A stretch of 64,000 bases of DNA from a virus. The stretch is from the IMG/VR virus record IMGVR_UViG_3300045996_002640, positions 1-64,000 of that record. The stretch is one strand, 5' to 3'. Positions 39,892-48,590 of this stretch are shown piece by piece (positions within the stretch are counted from its first letter, which is position 1; every line of letters begins with the position of its first letter). The position numbers and the translations under genes were made by a program. The notes beneath the pieces are model-generated. The model searched no databases, was not told where the DNA came from, and saw only the letters and a program-made list of their open reading frames with translations.

Positions 39892-39928
39892 CAAACAGAA
39901 AGACCCGCTCAGGCATAACCCGAGCGGG
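39892..39928 (-). terminator. Rho-independent terminator with GGTTATG loop
   Basis: CCCGCTC/GAGCGGG with the loop GGGTTATGCCT followed by TCTTTCTGTTT on the minus strand. The loop shares GTTATG with other hairpins of the late region. Confidence 0.75.
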
Positions 39929-39955
39929 CCGATCTTGTCTCCTCCGCCTCGCGCT

Positions 39956-40366
39956 TTATTCGAGCTCGACCGCGTCGAGCTTGAGCAAGTGAGCGGCTTC
40001 CTCTTCCGAGCACTCGAACACGGTGCCGGCGGGAATGAAGCCGTCCTTGGCTGCCGGGTGAATCATGCGAATGTCGTTCTTCGCCTTCACCTTACCGGCG
40101 AACACCTTGGATTTCGCTTTCGTCTTCTTGGGCGAGACCTTGGTGCTGAACACGGGAGGAACGTCGTCCGCGCGCGAAGCGGGCGGTGCCGGCGGAGGCG
40201 AATCCTCCGATTCGGGAACCTCTTCCTCGGCCTCGGTCTCGAGCTCCTCGTCTTCCGTTTCAGCCTCGGGGGTCGCCGCTTGGGCGCCCTTTTCTTCGGG
40301 CTGGGTCTCGGGCTTGGTCTCGGCGCCGGCCTTCGGGGGCTGGGTCGCCGCTTTTCTCGTTGCCAT
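39956..40366 (-). CDS. Acidic head-region protein, 136 residues
   Basis: Residues 1-65 are Glu/Pro/Ala/Thr rich and disordered. Residues 70-95 are Lys rich. The C-terminal 35 residues (IHPAAKDGFIPAGTVFECSE followed by an EEAAHLL helix) are typical of a small phage protein encoded after capsid genes. It may bind capsid or DNA by its mixed charge. Terminator downstream, dyad upstream. Confidence 0.65.
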   Translation of the reverse strand: MATRKAATQPPKAGAETKPETQPEEKGAQAATPEAETEDEELETEAEEEVPESEDSPPPAPPASRADDVPPVFSTKVSPKKTKAKSKVFAGKVKAKNDIRMIHPAAKDGFIPAGTVFECSEEEAAHLLKLDAVELE

Positions 40367-40387
40367 CAGATCTCCGTCGGGGGGTGT

Positions 40388-40426
40388 TGATAGGGGTCCG
40401 AACCGCTCGGACTCAGACCCCTATCA
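40388..40426 (-). terminator. Long dyad after the major capsid gene
   Basis: Perfect 11-bp arms TGATAGGGGTC and GACCCCTATCA enclose a second TCCGA-type stem. It lies between the capsid stop and the next gene. No U-run follows, so it may stabilise the capsid mRNA rather than stop transcription. Confidence 0.6.
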
Positions 40427-40433
40427 TGCCGGG

Positions 40434-41480
40434 TCACTGAATGACGCCGGAGATCAGACCGCCGACGACCGTGCTGGTCATCTTGGCGATGTCCGCCATG
40501 CTGGTCACGATCATCGTGCCGCCGAGCGGGCCGCGGTCGTTCACGAAGAACTCGCGCGTCTCGAAGCCGGTACCGCTCGGGCCCTTGCGACGGAAGGTGA
40601 ACGTGCTCGCGATGTCCTCGCCCGAGGTCGGAACGCCGGGCGGGGAGTGGGTGGCGACCACGTAGCTGTCCCCGAGGAAGGGAACGATCGAGCCCGCGGC
40701 GTTCCGGTACTTGGCGCCGCAGACGTGCACCACACCGACCGCCGGGATCACGAAGTCGATCATCCGATTGACCGCGCTCGCCTCGTTCAGGCTCTGGATC
40801 GTCGATGCCATCGCGGCGTCGCCGTTCATGAACCGGAAGTGATCGCGCACCTTGTCGTGGCGAATGAAGTAGTTCGCGACCTTCTGGTTCATCCAGAATT
40901 CGACCGGGCTCATGACCGAGCGATCAGCGATCGTCATCAGATCGAAAATCGGGTCGGAGCTCGCCCCGCCGTTCCACTGGAATCCGGCCGCCAGGGTGAC
41001 CACGTTGTTCGCGTTCCACGAACCGGACGTGGTGAGCAGCGTCCAGACGTCGAGCTCGCGGTCGATCTGGAGCGCGCGCTTGCAGCGCTGCATCGCGGCT
41101 TGGCGCGGCTTGAACGCCTTCACCGCGTTGAGCTCGGTCACGGTCGGAACGAACGCGCCGACGAGGCGGTCGACCACCTTGTAGCTCAAGAGCTCGGTCT
41201 TCGCGTCGACCTCGGGCACGCGCTGCTGGTGCGACGCCTTCACGTGCACCGGCTTGAACGCGTCGTCCGAGCTCATGCTCCGGTACTTGTCCTCGTCCAC
41301 ATCGACGAGGATGATCTTGCTGGCTTCGTCCGCGCGGTAGTTCGGGACGTTGTAGCCGGCGAGATAGGTGGACATCTCCTCGGCCACGTGGACGTCGGAC
41401 GGGCTGAGCGCCAGCGTGACCTTCTGGCCTGCCTTGCCGATCGGGCTGTCCTCGGCGAGGACGATCTCCATGCGTTCCAT
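40434..41480 (-). CDS. Major capsid protein
   Basis: 348 residues, the usual length for an HK97-fold capsid subunit. A CAGGAG precedes ATG 41480. The sequence has an N-arm, a long helix near residues 110-145 (VTELNAVKAFKPRQAAMQRC), a YFIRHDKVRDHFRF segment and a beta-rich C-terminal half with TFRRKGPSGTGFETREFFV, as in the Mu-T-like capsid family. It follows the decoration and protease genes. No cleavage site could be assigned by eye. Confidence 0.85.
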   Translation of the reverse strand: MERMEIVLAEDSPIGKAGQKVTLALSPSDVHVAEEMSTYLAGYNVPNYRADEASKIILVDVDEDKYRSMSSDDAFKPVHVKASHQQRVPEVDAKTELLSYKVVDRLVGAFVPTVTELNAVKAFKPRQAAMQRCKRALQIDRELDVWTLLTTSGSWNANNVVTLAAGFQWNGGASSDPIFDLMTIADRSVMSPVEFWMNQKVANYFIRHDKVRDHFRFMNGDAAMASTIQSLNEASAVNRMIDFVIPAVGVVHVCGAKYRNAAGSIVPFLGDSYVVATHSPPGVPTSGEDIASTFTFRRKGPSGTGFETREFFVNDRGPLGGTMIVTSMADIAKMTSTVVGGLISGVIQ

Positions 41481-41543
41481 TTTCTTTGCTCCTGAGAGGT
41501 TCGTTTTTTCCCGGCGCTCTGCCGGCCGATTTCTTTGGATAGA

Positions 41544-41565
41544 GCTCGGGTGTTGAGGCCCGAGC
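41544..41565 (-). terminator. Hairpin after the decoration gene
   Basis: A 7-bp stem GCTCGGG/CCCGAGC with loop CCTCAACA lies between the DUF2190-like stop and the capsid start; a second GC hairpin follows and ends in GGGAAAAAACG. Confidence 0.55.
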
Positions 41566-41573
41566 CCTGTTGG

Positions 41574-41966
41574 TTAGTTCGCCTCGCCGCCCGGACCGGT
41601 GAGCTCGACTTCGAAGTACTCGGTGTTGGCGCCAGCGGTGAGCGCGGTGCCGATCGTGCTGTTGCCCGAGGCAGCGGCCACGCCGTCGCCATCTGCGTCG
41701 CTCGTGACCTGAGCGCCCTGCGCCACCACGCCGCCGCCGAGGACGATCGCGACTCCGCCGATCTGCACGTCGCCGTACTCACCGTTCGGGATGTCGGCCA
41801 TCGCCACGCCGTAGAGCGGGTCGGTCGCCGCCGCGCCCACGCGGATGGTGCCAGGCACGCCCGCGGAGTGGAGCTTGACGATCTTACCCTTGACGATCGT
41901 CGAACCCGAGTCGTTGTAACCCGCCCGGATTTCCGGGGCGATCACGCGTTCCTGATTGAGTCCCAT
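41574..41966 (-). CDS. Capsid decoration protein (DUF2190-like)
   Basis: 130 residues, Gly/Ala/Val rich and beta-type. The pattern STIVKGKIVKLHSAGVPGT, then DPLYGVAMADIPNGEYGDVQ, and IGTALTAGANTEYFEVEL is that of DUF2190 head decoration proteins. It lies between protease/scaffold and capsid genes, as in Mu-like and lambdoid phages. Stabilises the shell. Confidence 0.8.
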   Translation of the reverse strand: MGLNQERVIAPEIRAGYNDSGSTIVKGKIVKLHSAGVPGTIRVGAAATDPLYGVAMADIPNGEYGDVQIGGVAIVLGGGVVAQGAQVTSDADGDGVAAASGNSTIGTALTAGANTEYFEVELTGPGGEAN

Positions 41967-42018
41967 TTTCTAAATCCTCGTTCTGGAGAGCTGTAGTTTC
42001 GGTCGCCCAGGGTGACGC

Positions 42019-43809
42019 TCAGTCGGTGAACTGGACGCCGCTCGCACGGAGGCCGTGCGCCTCGGCGGTGACCGCATCCCAGTCGAGCTTCGGGTTCTGG
42101 GCCTTGACCCAGTTGCAAACGCGGTCGAAGGAGTTGAGCCCGGAGATCCCGGCGAGGCTCACGCTCTTCACGCCCTCGCCTGCATTGGCGCGACCGACCT
42201 GCTCGAGCCGCACGCCGCCGGCGCCGTCACTCACGAGCCGCGTCTCACCACCGAGCTTGCTCTTCGAAATGCTCTGCAGCAGGTGCGGAGCCTGGCCAGG
42301 GGTGATCGCGCCCGGTGCGGGCAACGGGTACTTCTCGAGGAACTTCGGCTTACCGAGCGTCTTGCGCTCGAGCTTGATCCCAGCGACGACCGACTTGCGG
42401 AACGTCTCGGGCAAAGCGTCGAAGCCCGGCTGCGAAGCGGCCGCCTTCTCGGCGTCCTCTTCGATCTCCTTATCCTCGGCAGCCGCCTTGGCTTCGCGCA
42501 GCTCCTTGAGCTCGGGCATGAGCGCCTCGAGCTCCTTCACCTGCGTGAACATGTTCGCGATCTTGTCGGTCGCGCCCGCACTGTCCTCGATCCCGAGGGC
42601 CTTGCAGATGGCGCCGAGCTTCTCGACCGCCGACATGGCCTTCGAGGATTCCTCGAGGATCACGGCGTCGATCACGTTCGGCGAGAGGTGTAGGTTCTTC
42701 GCGAGCGCGATACGGAACGACAGAGTCGCATCCGCCGCTTCGAGAACGGCTGCTTCGGTGTCGATGACGCGGAAACGGGTGGCGAGAGCCTTGATGATCG
42801 TCATGTTCTTCTTCTCCAGTACGGCCGGCGCTGGTTCGGCCGGGGAGGGTGCGGGAGCCGGAGCCGGCTCGGGGTTCTTGAGTGCTTCCTCTTCGAGGAG
42901 TCGCTGCAGCAGGTTCGCGCCCGCCGCGAAGACCTCCTCGTTCAAGGAGAGAGCGGGCAGATTGAAGATCTTGCGCATGGCGCCGACGAGCTCGTCGAGC
43001 TCCACGCCGAGGGGCGCCATCCCGGTCCCGACCCATTCCTGGACCAGACCGATCTGCTTGAGGACGTCGCCGATGCCCGCGGTGTTCGCGAGGCCGAACA
43101 GGTTCCGGAGCTTCTCGAGCGCGTCCTTCGGTGAGCTCGCGGCGTCGTAGTAGTAGTACCCGAGACGCGCTTCCGCGGGCTCGCGACGCTCAGCAGCGAG
43201 CGGCGTCATTCCCTCGATAAACGGCTTGTTCGTGAGCGCGATCGACGTCAGGTTCGCGCCGATGTCCGCGCCCGTGACCGGGTCGATCGAGTGGAACAGA
43301 ACTGTGACCGAACTCCACTGGTACCGGCCCTCTTTGACGTACGAGCGCGCCGGCTCGAGCCAAAGCGTGTACGCCCAGAGCTGCACCTTGCCGTCCGCGC
43401 CGACGCGAGTGTTGAGGTCGTAGACCCAGCCTTGCGCGGGGGCTCCGTTCACCGGGATCGAACCGCTCGTCGGGTTCATCTCGGAGGCGTGGTGGAAGTC
43501 CCAGGGAACGACCTTGCTCGCGCCGACGCCCAGTGCATCCGCCTTGTAGGCGGGGTGCGCTCGGAAGTTCTTGATGATCTGGTCGAAGACGCCCTGATCG
43601 AACTTGAAGGCACCCGCTGAGTACCCGGCGTAGGTTCCCTCTTGCGCGACCTGGACCCACACCGGCTTGTTCTCGTCCGCCGCCGGGAGCGCCGTGGCGT
43701 CGAGCAAGATGGACGCGACCGCCGACATAGAGCCGGGCTTCGCCTTGAGCACCACCGGTTTCGGTTGGGCGCCCAACGCAATCGCGTGAGGGTTTCGGAA
43801 TCGGGGCAT
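42019..43809 (-). CDS. Prohead protease with scaffold domain (Mu gpI/gpZ-like)
   Basis: 596 residues. The protease part (residues 40-230) has PWDFHHASE, LWAYTLWLEPA, YQWSSVTVLF and TSIALTNKPF, the order of motifs in Mu protease I. Residues 335-600 are helical and charged, like a scaffold. An in-frame ATG at 42804 has GGAGAAG upstream and may give a separate scaffold of 261 residues, as with Mu gpZ. It would assemble and mature the prohead. Confidence 0.8.
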   Translation of the reverse strand: MPRFRNPHAIALGAQPKPVVLKAKPGSMSAVASILLDATALPAADENKPVWVQVAQEGTYAGYSAGAFKFDQGVFDQIIKNFRAHPAYKADALGVGASKVVPWDFHHASEMNPTSGSIPVNGAPAQGWVYDLNTRVGADGKVQLWAYTLWLEPARSYVKEGRYQWSSVTVLFHSIDPVTGADIGANLTSIALTNKPFIEGMTPLAAERREPAEARLGYYYYDAASSPKDALEKLRNLFGLANTAGIGDVLKQIGLVQEWVGTGMAPLGVELDELVGAMRKIFNLPALSLNEEVFAAGANLLQRLLEEEALKNPEPAPAPAPSPAEPAPAVLEKKNMTIIKALATRFRVIDTEAAVLEAADATLSFRIALAKNLHLSPNVIDAVILEESSKAMSAVEKLGAICKALGIEDSAGATDKIANMFTQVKELEALMPELKELREAKAAAEDKEIEEDAEKAAASQPGFDALPETFRKSVVAGIKLERKTLGKPKFLEKYPLPAPGAITPGQAPHLLQSISKSKLGGETRLVSDGAGGVRLEQVGRANAGEGVKSVSLAGISGLNSFDRVCNWVKAQNPKLDWDAVTAEAHGLRASGVQFTD

Positions 43810-44252
43810 CAGGAAGCCTGGTCAGCAGCAGCGAAGAAGACTTCGATCACGACCTCGCCGGCGGTGAGGCCGAGCAGCGTGTGGGCACCGTCCGGAGTGA
43901 ACGTCGCCTGGAGCAAGCGACCGCCCTGATCGCCGATTGCCACACCGGCAGTACCAGCGACCGGGTTCGCGCCGCCGGCGGTGCCGCCGAAGACGTCGAA
44001 CGTAGTGACCACTCGGTCCGGGTCCGCGGCGTCGCCGAGGATGAGGCCGACGGCCGAAGCCGCGCCGCCCGTGAACTGAGTCTTCAGGTCGATCGAGCGA
44101 CCGAGGATGACCGCGCCGGAAGGGAAGCGACCGAGGTCGAGCGCCTGAGCGGCACCGTTCGCCGCGGCAGTGAGGTCCGCGTGAGTGATCGTTCGCTTGA
44201 ACTTTCGGACGCGAGCGCCGTACGCCTGGTTGAGCCGTGCGAAGATGTTCAT
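43809..44252 (-). CDS. Head protein, 147 residues
   Basis: KRTITHADLTAAANGAAQ, then LGRFPSGAVILGRSI and a Gly-rich beta domain are typical of a small head protein found near Mu-like protease genes; some form head fibres or decorations. Ends one base into the protease gene. Preceded by a short gap. Confidence 0.65.
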   Translation of the reverse strand: MNIFARLNQAYGARVRKFKRTITHADLTAAANGAAQALDLGRFPSGAVILGRSIDLKTQFTGGAASAVGLILGDAADPDRVVTTFDVFGGTAGGANPVAGTAGVAIGDQGGRLLQATFTPDGAHTLLGLTAGEVVIEVFFAAADQAS

Positions 44253-44304
44253 CAGGGTTTCTCCGGGCGTTCTCTAAAAACCGCCTCGAACTTCGCGAAC
44301 CCAA

Positions 44305-44910
44305 TCACGCGCGAAGACTGCGTGTCAAGCGCGCTTGATCGACCGAGCGCGCGATCTCGATCAGCCACTCGGCGAACGCGGGAGGTGATTTGCGTCGCTG
44401 CTCGGCGCTGCAGACCTTGATTCCGTCGGGTACTGGACCGCGCGGAGCGTTGCGCGAGCCGCTCGCCCAGTGCGTCGGCACGCCTCCAGTGCGCACGCCT
44501 TGCTCCACGAAATCGCGTGGAGCTCCTACGATGTAGAGCCAGGTCTTTTTGCGAGCGACGTGCCCCCACGCGCATTGCTCGACCTGGATCGTGAAGCCGC
44601 CGTACGTGTCCATGAGCTCGCCGGGGCGAGGGAGCTCGACCAGCTTCCAGAGCGTCGAGTGAGCAGGGTGCTCGAGCACGCCTCCGAACACCCGCACCTG
44701 AGCCACAGCGATCAGCGCGCAATCGTTCTCAGCGCCTTGGTACAGCTGCTTGAGCTTCGAGTAGGGGCCGCACGGAGGATGCGCGACGACCGGCCAGGGC
44801 CCGGCGTACCCGCGCGCGTCGCGCTTCGCATCCCAGCAAAACGACGACCCGAGCAGCTCCGGGTAGGGGCCGTTCGGGTCGATGTAGAGCGCTGCAACTC
44901 GAGCGGTCAT
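44305..44910 (-). CDS. Methyltransferase-like protein with VAHPPC motif
   Basis: 201 residues from ATG 44910 (ATGA overlap with the portal stop). Residues about 1-55 read YIDPNGPYPELLG and then VVAHPPCGPYSKL; the PPC resembles the catalytic Pro-Cys of cytosine DNA methyltransferases, and GGVLEHPAHSTLW follows. Such proteins occur in many phages and are usually of unknown specificity. Placed between portal and head genes, which is unusual for a modification enzyme. Confidence 0.5.
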   Translation of the reverse strand: MTARVAALYIDPNGPYPELLGSSFCWDAKRDARGYAGPWPVVAHPPCGPYSKLKQLYQGAENDCALIAVAQVRVFGGVLEHPAHSTLWKLVELPRPGELMDTYGGFTIQVEQCAWGHVARKKTWLYIVGAPRDFVEQGVRTGGVPTHWASGSRNAPRGPVPDGIKVCSAEQRRKSPPAFAEWLIEIARSVDQARLTRSLRA

Positions 44911-47579
44911 TCCGGCGGGAACAAGACCGTCGCGTCGAACCCGTCGTCCGGCAGATCCTGAATCTCGGAGCCGGTCCGGATCGTCATTCCCTTGGCGCGC
45001 CTCGGGCTCATCGAGGCGACGCGGCACCGGCAATTGAAGCCCCACGGAGGCCCGCCCTTGGTTCGCCAGAACGAGTCGTCCGCTCTCAAGACCCAGCCGT
45101 GCACCGCGCCGTGCGTCTCGCGCTGCCGAGCGTCGCGCACGGTGTAAATCCGCCAGTAGGGCCGAGCCTCGATGCGCGCCGGCTGGCTCATCTCGGTGCG
45201 GCGTCCGACGTTGTAGGCGTCGACCACGTTCGTCCGGTAGACAGTCTCGAGGTGGCTCGGGTTGAGCGAGCTCATCCCCGCCGACTGGAACCTGTCCTTG
45301 AGGTCCTTGGCAAACGAGTCGAGCGACCGCCCCTCGCTGATGGCGCGGGTGAGCTCGGCCTGCGCGACCGCGAGCGCCTTGTCCGAGGCGAGCCCGGCGA
45401 CCGTGAACGCGCGCTGCTTCGCCGCCGACTGGAGCCGGTCGAAGACCGAGCGCGTAACCGGCTGCTTGCTCTTGAAGTAGCGAACCGCGTCGGCGTACGG
45501 CATCCGGGTGAAGGTCGGCTTCTTCTGAGTGTTCGGGTCCGGCGCCGCGGGTTGGGCACCCGAGCCGTCGTCGTCCTCGTCATCGTCGCCGCCGCTCGCG
45601 AGCATCACGCGGAGCTCTTCGCGCCGCTCAGCCTCTGCCTTCTCGGTCTCGGGAGTCGGGAACTCCTCCGGCTCGACCACGATTTCGTTATCGGCTTCGT
45701 ACTGGCTATCCAGCATGCCGGTCATCGAGCCCTTATTCACAGCGCTGTTCACCAGGCGCGAGAACGGGAGGAGGTCCAGACGGGCGTGCGCTTTCTTGAG
45801 CGCTCGGTTGATGTCGCTCGCCTTGGTCTTTCCCTCGACTGCTTCGGCCAGCGCCGAAGCCCACCGATCGGTGACCAGGGAGGCCGAACGCACCGACCGC
45901 GTGATGATGTCCTCGAGCGAGCCGTGGATCGTCTCGGGCTGCTTGAGCGCGGGGCCCTTGGCGAGATGGACGTGGCCAGCGTGCGGGTCGCCCTCGAGGT
46001 TCGCGCCGAGACCGGCCATGCGAGCGACCAGCTGGTCGATCATTTCGGAGCTCAGGGCGACCGCTGCAGCGATCGAGATCGGGCCCACGTTGGGCAGCGT
46101 CTTGCTCGGGTCCTCCTCGGTGGGCTTGGCCTCGGTCGGAGCCGGCGAGGGCTCAGGCTCGGGCGTGGACGCCGGCGTGGGGGTCGGCTCCGGCTCGGGG
46201 TCCTCGCCCGGGAACACGACGGTCGGCTGGCGATTGCCGAGCCCGGTCGCGTCGACCATGACCAGCTTCGGTTCGTTCGCGGTCGGGCGCCGGAAGCCGG
46301 CGATCTCGTAAGCCTCGTCCAGCGAGATCTCGAGGCCAGCATTCAGGGCCGCCTGCAGGCGCTCGGTCTCGGCCTTCTGGTCCGTGGGGATCTCGGCCCG
46401 GATGACGAACTTGGGCGCGTGGGTGAGCGCCGCCGCGCCGAAGTTCAGGGCGATGATCGGGTCGGTGAGCGTGTCCTCGACCGCGCTCGCGACCAGGTCG
46501 CAATCCCCGGTGAAGATCAGCAGCTGGTCGTCCTGCATGATCGAGCTCTGCATCCCAGCGCCGAGGCCGTTCGAGACCGCGTCGGTGGTGCCAGTCTGCC
46601 CGAGCACGAGCTTCGAGATCTGGCGGTCGCTCTCGGCGATGACGTCGCTATGCACCGCGCCGGCGGTCGTCCCCGGCTGCACCGTCTCGAGCTTGGTCCC
46701 GCGCGGCATGCGGACCGAGGTGTTCCCGCCCAGAGCGTCCGCCGCGCGCTCGGCGTCGATCAGGTCCTGCGGCCCCGCTTGACTCTCCTCGTCCACGGTC
46801 ACGATACGCCACGGCTTGCCGAAGAGCTCGAGCAGGATCATTCGGTCGCGCGCGCCGAAGCGCTTGAAGAACGACCAGTACATGCAGCGCGGCGCGAGGC
46901 CCTCGCGCTCCGGGTACTCACCGAAGAGCTGCGGCTTGAACTGGACGAACTTGGGCCAGAGCGCGTCGAGCTCGAGCCCGAGCGGGACGAAGCCACCGCC
47001 GAGGTAGTTGTCGTCCGAAAGCCTGAGCTCACGGCGCGGGCCGAAGTGCAGCCGGCGAGGGTGAATCCAGGAGAGCTCCGCGGCGTACCAGGTGACGCCG
47101 CGCTTGTCCGGCTCGCGCAACACCCACTGGGTCTCGAGCGCCGCGCGCGCGTCGAAGAGCCCCCATGCGAGCTGCCGAATCCCTTGGGCGAACTTCTCGA
47201 TCTTGAGGATCTGCTCCCTGACGATCTCGGCGTAGAGCTTGGCGGTACCGGGGTCGACGCCCGGTCCCTCGGCGGGGATCACGTCCCAGGGCGCCGCCGC
47301 GATAGCGTTGAACCGCTTGTTGAGCACCGCGGTCAAGTGCGGGTCGAGCGCGCAAGTCTCACGGCTCAGGTCCGTGAGGTCCTTCATGTAGCCGGCCTGC
47401 GCGTTCCGGATGGCGATCTCGATCCGGTCGAGGTTCAGCGACCGGCCGTAGTAGGTGCGCCACTCCTCGGAGCGCGGGGGCTGCTGGTAGATCAGTCGCT
47501 TGAGCTCGTCGGGCGTCGCCGTCGAACGGATCTGACGAGTCTCGGGATAGGCAGTCGCGCGGATAGGATGGCGAGGCAT
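44907..47579 (-). CDS. Portal protein fused to a MuF head morphogenesis domain
   Basis: About 890 residues, twice the usual portal length. Residues 40-470 follow the DUF935 (Mu gp29) portal: IAIRNAQAGYMKDLTDLSR, FFKRFGARDRMILLELFGKP, VLGQTGTTDA. A Pro/Glu-rich linker follows (about 475-510). The C-terminal third has SSLNPSHLETVYRTNVVDAY and WGFNCRCRV, the MuF (gp30) domain. Start ATG 47579 follows a hairpin; ATG 47609 is possible. Portal and MuF are separate genes in Mu. Confidence 0.85.
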   Translation of the reverse strand: MPRHPIRATAYPETRQIRSTATPDELKRLIYQQPPRSEEWRTYYGRSLNLDRIEIAIRNAQAGYMKDLTDLSRETCALDPHLTAVLNKRFNAIAAAPWDVIPAEGPGVDPGTAKLYAEIVREQILKIEKFAQGIRQLAWGLFDARAALETQWVLREPDKRGVTWYAAELSWIHPRRLHFGPRRELRLSDDNYLGGGFVPLGLELDALWPKFVQFKPQLFGEYPEREGLAPRCMYWSFFKRFGARDRMILLELFGKPWRIVTVDEESQAGPQDLIDAERAADALGGNTSVRMPRGTKLETVQPGTTAGAVHSDVIAESDRQISKLVLGQTGTTDAVSNGLGAGMQSSIMQDDQLLIFTGDCDLVASAVEDTLTDPIIALNFGAAALTHAPKFVIRAEIPTDQKAETERLQAALNAGLEISLDEAYEIAGFRRPTANEPKLVMVDATGLGNRQPTVVFPGEDPEPEPTPTPASTPEPEPSPAPTEAKPTEEDPSKTLPNVGPISIAAAVALSSEMIDQLVARMAGLGANLEGDPHAGHVHLAKGPALKQPETIHGSLEDIITRSVRSASLVTDRWASALAEAVEGKTKASDINRALKKAHARLDLLPFSRLVNSAVNKGSMTGMLDSQYEADNEIVVEPEEFPTPETEKAEAERREELRVMLASGGDDDEDDDGSGAQPAAPDPNTQKKPTFTRMPYADAVRYFKSKQPVTRSVFDRLQSAAKQRAFTVAGLASDKALAVAQAELTRAISEGRSLDSFAKDLKDRFQSAGMSSLNPSHLETVYRTNVVDAYNVGRRTEMSQPARIEARPYWRIYTVRDARQRETHGAVHGWVLRADDSFWRTKGGPPWGFNCRCRVASMSPRRAKGMTIRTGSEIQDLPDDGFDATVLFPPE

Positions 47580-47581
47580 CG

Positions 47582-47606
47582 CGCCCGGGACGGTAACACC
47601 CGGGCG
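47582..47606 (-). promoter_or_regulatory. Hairpin with TGTTACCGT loop before the portal
   Basis: Perfect 8-bp stem CGCCCGGG/CCCGGGCG with loop TGTTACCGT, two bases before ATG 47579. It would hide or present the start and carries the TGTTA loop seen elsewhere. Confidence 0.55.
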
Positions 47607-47622
47607 CACGCTCGAACAGGCA

Positions 47623-48060
47623 TCAACTCGCGACCTTGATCAACTCGACGAGCTGTCCAATCAACCCGCGCAGCTCCGCAACACCGCCATTCCGAGCGCG
47701 ACGCTTCGCTTTCGTGACCGGCTTTGCTTTCAACTTCGGTGCAGGCGCGGCGAGAATCGCCGCCTCTTCTTCTCGTTCGTCGCGCATGCGCTTCGCCGCC
47801 GGAAACAGTGCAAAGCCGAAATGCTCCCAGAGCTCGAGCGCCGTTCGAACCCTCGGCTGCACCGTCCAGCGCGGGTTGGTCGCGCTCTCGATCGCTTTCC
47901 AAAGATTCCCCGGATCGACAGGCCGCCCGACTAGGAACTCCAAGTTCACCGCGAGCTCTTTCTTCGTCAGCCGATATTCCAAACGCTTTGCCTCGAACAT
48001 CTCAGCCGAGCTCTTAGCAAGTCGAATCCGACGGCCACCGTCAACGCTGATCAAGTTCAT
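47623..48060 (-). CDS. Basic, possibly DNA-binding protein, 145 residues
   Basis: Start ATG 48060 with AGGAC upstream, matching the coding bias. Residues 15-85 are helical with MFEAKRLEYRLTKKELAVNL and a later KAIESAT segment, spaced like an XRE-type HTH. Residues 100-125 are Lys/Arg/Ala rich. An operator half-site TTGGCACTAAGG (48134-48123) lies 63 bases upstream. It may be a regulator; not certain. Confidence 0.5.
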   Translation of the reverse strand: MNLISVDGGRRIRLAKSSAEMFEAKRLEYRLTKKELAVNLEFLVGRPVDPGNLWKAIESATNPRWTVQPRVRTALELWEHFGFALFPAAKRMRDEREEEAAILAAPAPKLKAKPVTKAKRRARNGGVAELRGLIGQLVELIKVAS

Positions 48061-48104
48061 GTCCTGGTCCTTCTGGGCGTGCACCGCCCAACACCAGGTT
48101 GCCT

Positions 48105-48449
48105 CTACGCCGCGCGAGGTGGCCTTAGTGCCAACGGAAGGGACGAGAGACACCGAGCCGCCGGCGAGGCGTCGTCCGCCAGGAAGGCGAAAGCGGTGAA
48201 CGCCCCGCCGAGGTCGGGCTCGTGGAACAGGACGGGCCGGGCGCCCATCGCTCGGACCCGGGCGTGGGTAGCGCTGAGCCCGGCTTCCCCTCCCCGCTCG
48301 CCCAGGATGGCCACGTTCTGGCTTTCCCGGCGCCAGGCTAGCGCGTCCTCGGGCCTCAGGATGGCGAGCTCCACGGCCGCGTGTAACGCCTGGGCGAGCT
48401 CGAGCCCAGGGGCCAGGTCCTCGCGCACCACCACGTACAACTTCATCAT
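48105..48449 (-). CDS. Peptidyl-tRNA hydrolase, PTH2 type
   Basis: 114 residues. MMKLYVVVREDLAPGLELAQ followed by ALHAAVE matches the start of PTH2 enzymes (VVRxDLxxGxxxAQxxHA). ARPVLFHEPDLGGAFTAFAF corresponds to the PG-x-T-x-A C-terminal motif. It would release tRNA from stalled peptidyl-tRNA. It lies just downstream of two tRNA genes. The C-terminus is longer than usual and Pro/Arg rich. Confidence 0.75.
   Translation of the reverse strand: MMKLYVVVREDLAPGLELAQALHAAVELAILRPEDALAWRRESQNVAILGERGGEAGLSATHARVRAMGARPVLFHEPDLGGAFTAFAFLADDASPAARCLSSLPLALRPPRAA
48123..48134 (-). promoter_or_regulatory. Operator half-site TTGGCACTAAGG
   Basis: The right half-site and -10 box of the operator modules (TTGGCAC TAAGG) occur inside the 3-prime end of the PTH2 gene, 63 bases before the DNA-binding-like gene at 48060. 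No good -35 box precedes it. Confidence 0.35.
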
Positions 48450-48501
48450 GGTCGGTTCCTTTCCGTGAAGGTCGGCTCGAGCCCGAGGCTCGGCTTCACG
48501 T

Positions 48502-48579
48502 TGGAGGGCTGAGAGGGATTCGAACCCTCGACCTCCGGGTTCATTACGCCCGGCGCTCTACCACTGAGACTACCAGCCC
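48502..48579 (-). tRNA. tRNA with enlarged anticodon loop, CCA encoded
   Basis: Acceptor GGGCTGG/TCAGCCC, T-arm GAGGG TTCGAAT CCCTC and a D-arm are clear, and T-CCA ends the gene. If the anticodon stem is CCGGG/CCCGG, the loop is nine bases (CGTAATGAA) and the variable loop has the normal five. A seven-base loop needs a C-A mismatch and would give anticodon AAT (Ile). The D-arm carries one extra base. Amino-acid identity is uncertain. Confidence 0.8.
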
Positions 48580-48590
48580 GAAGAAATGGG

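Noticed and set aside
45099-47639. 846-codon open frame on the plus strand
   Set aside because: It is the antisense shadow of the portal-MuF gene; the minus frame has clear portal motifs, and GC-rich DNA opens long antisense frames.
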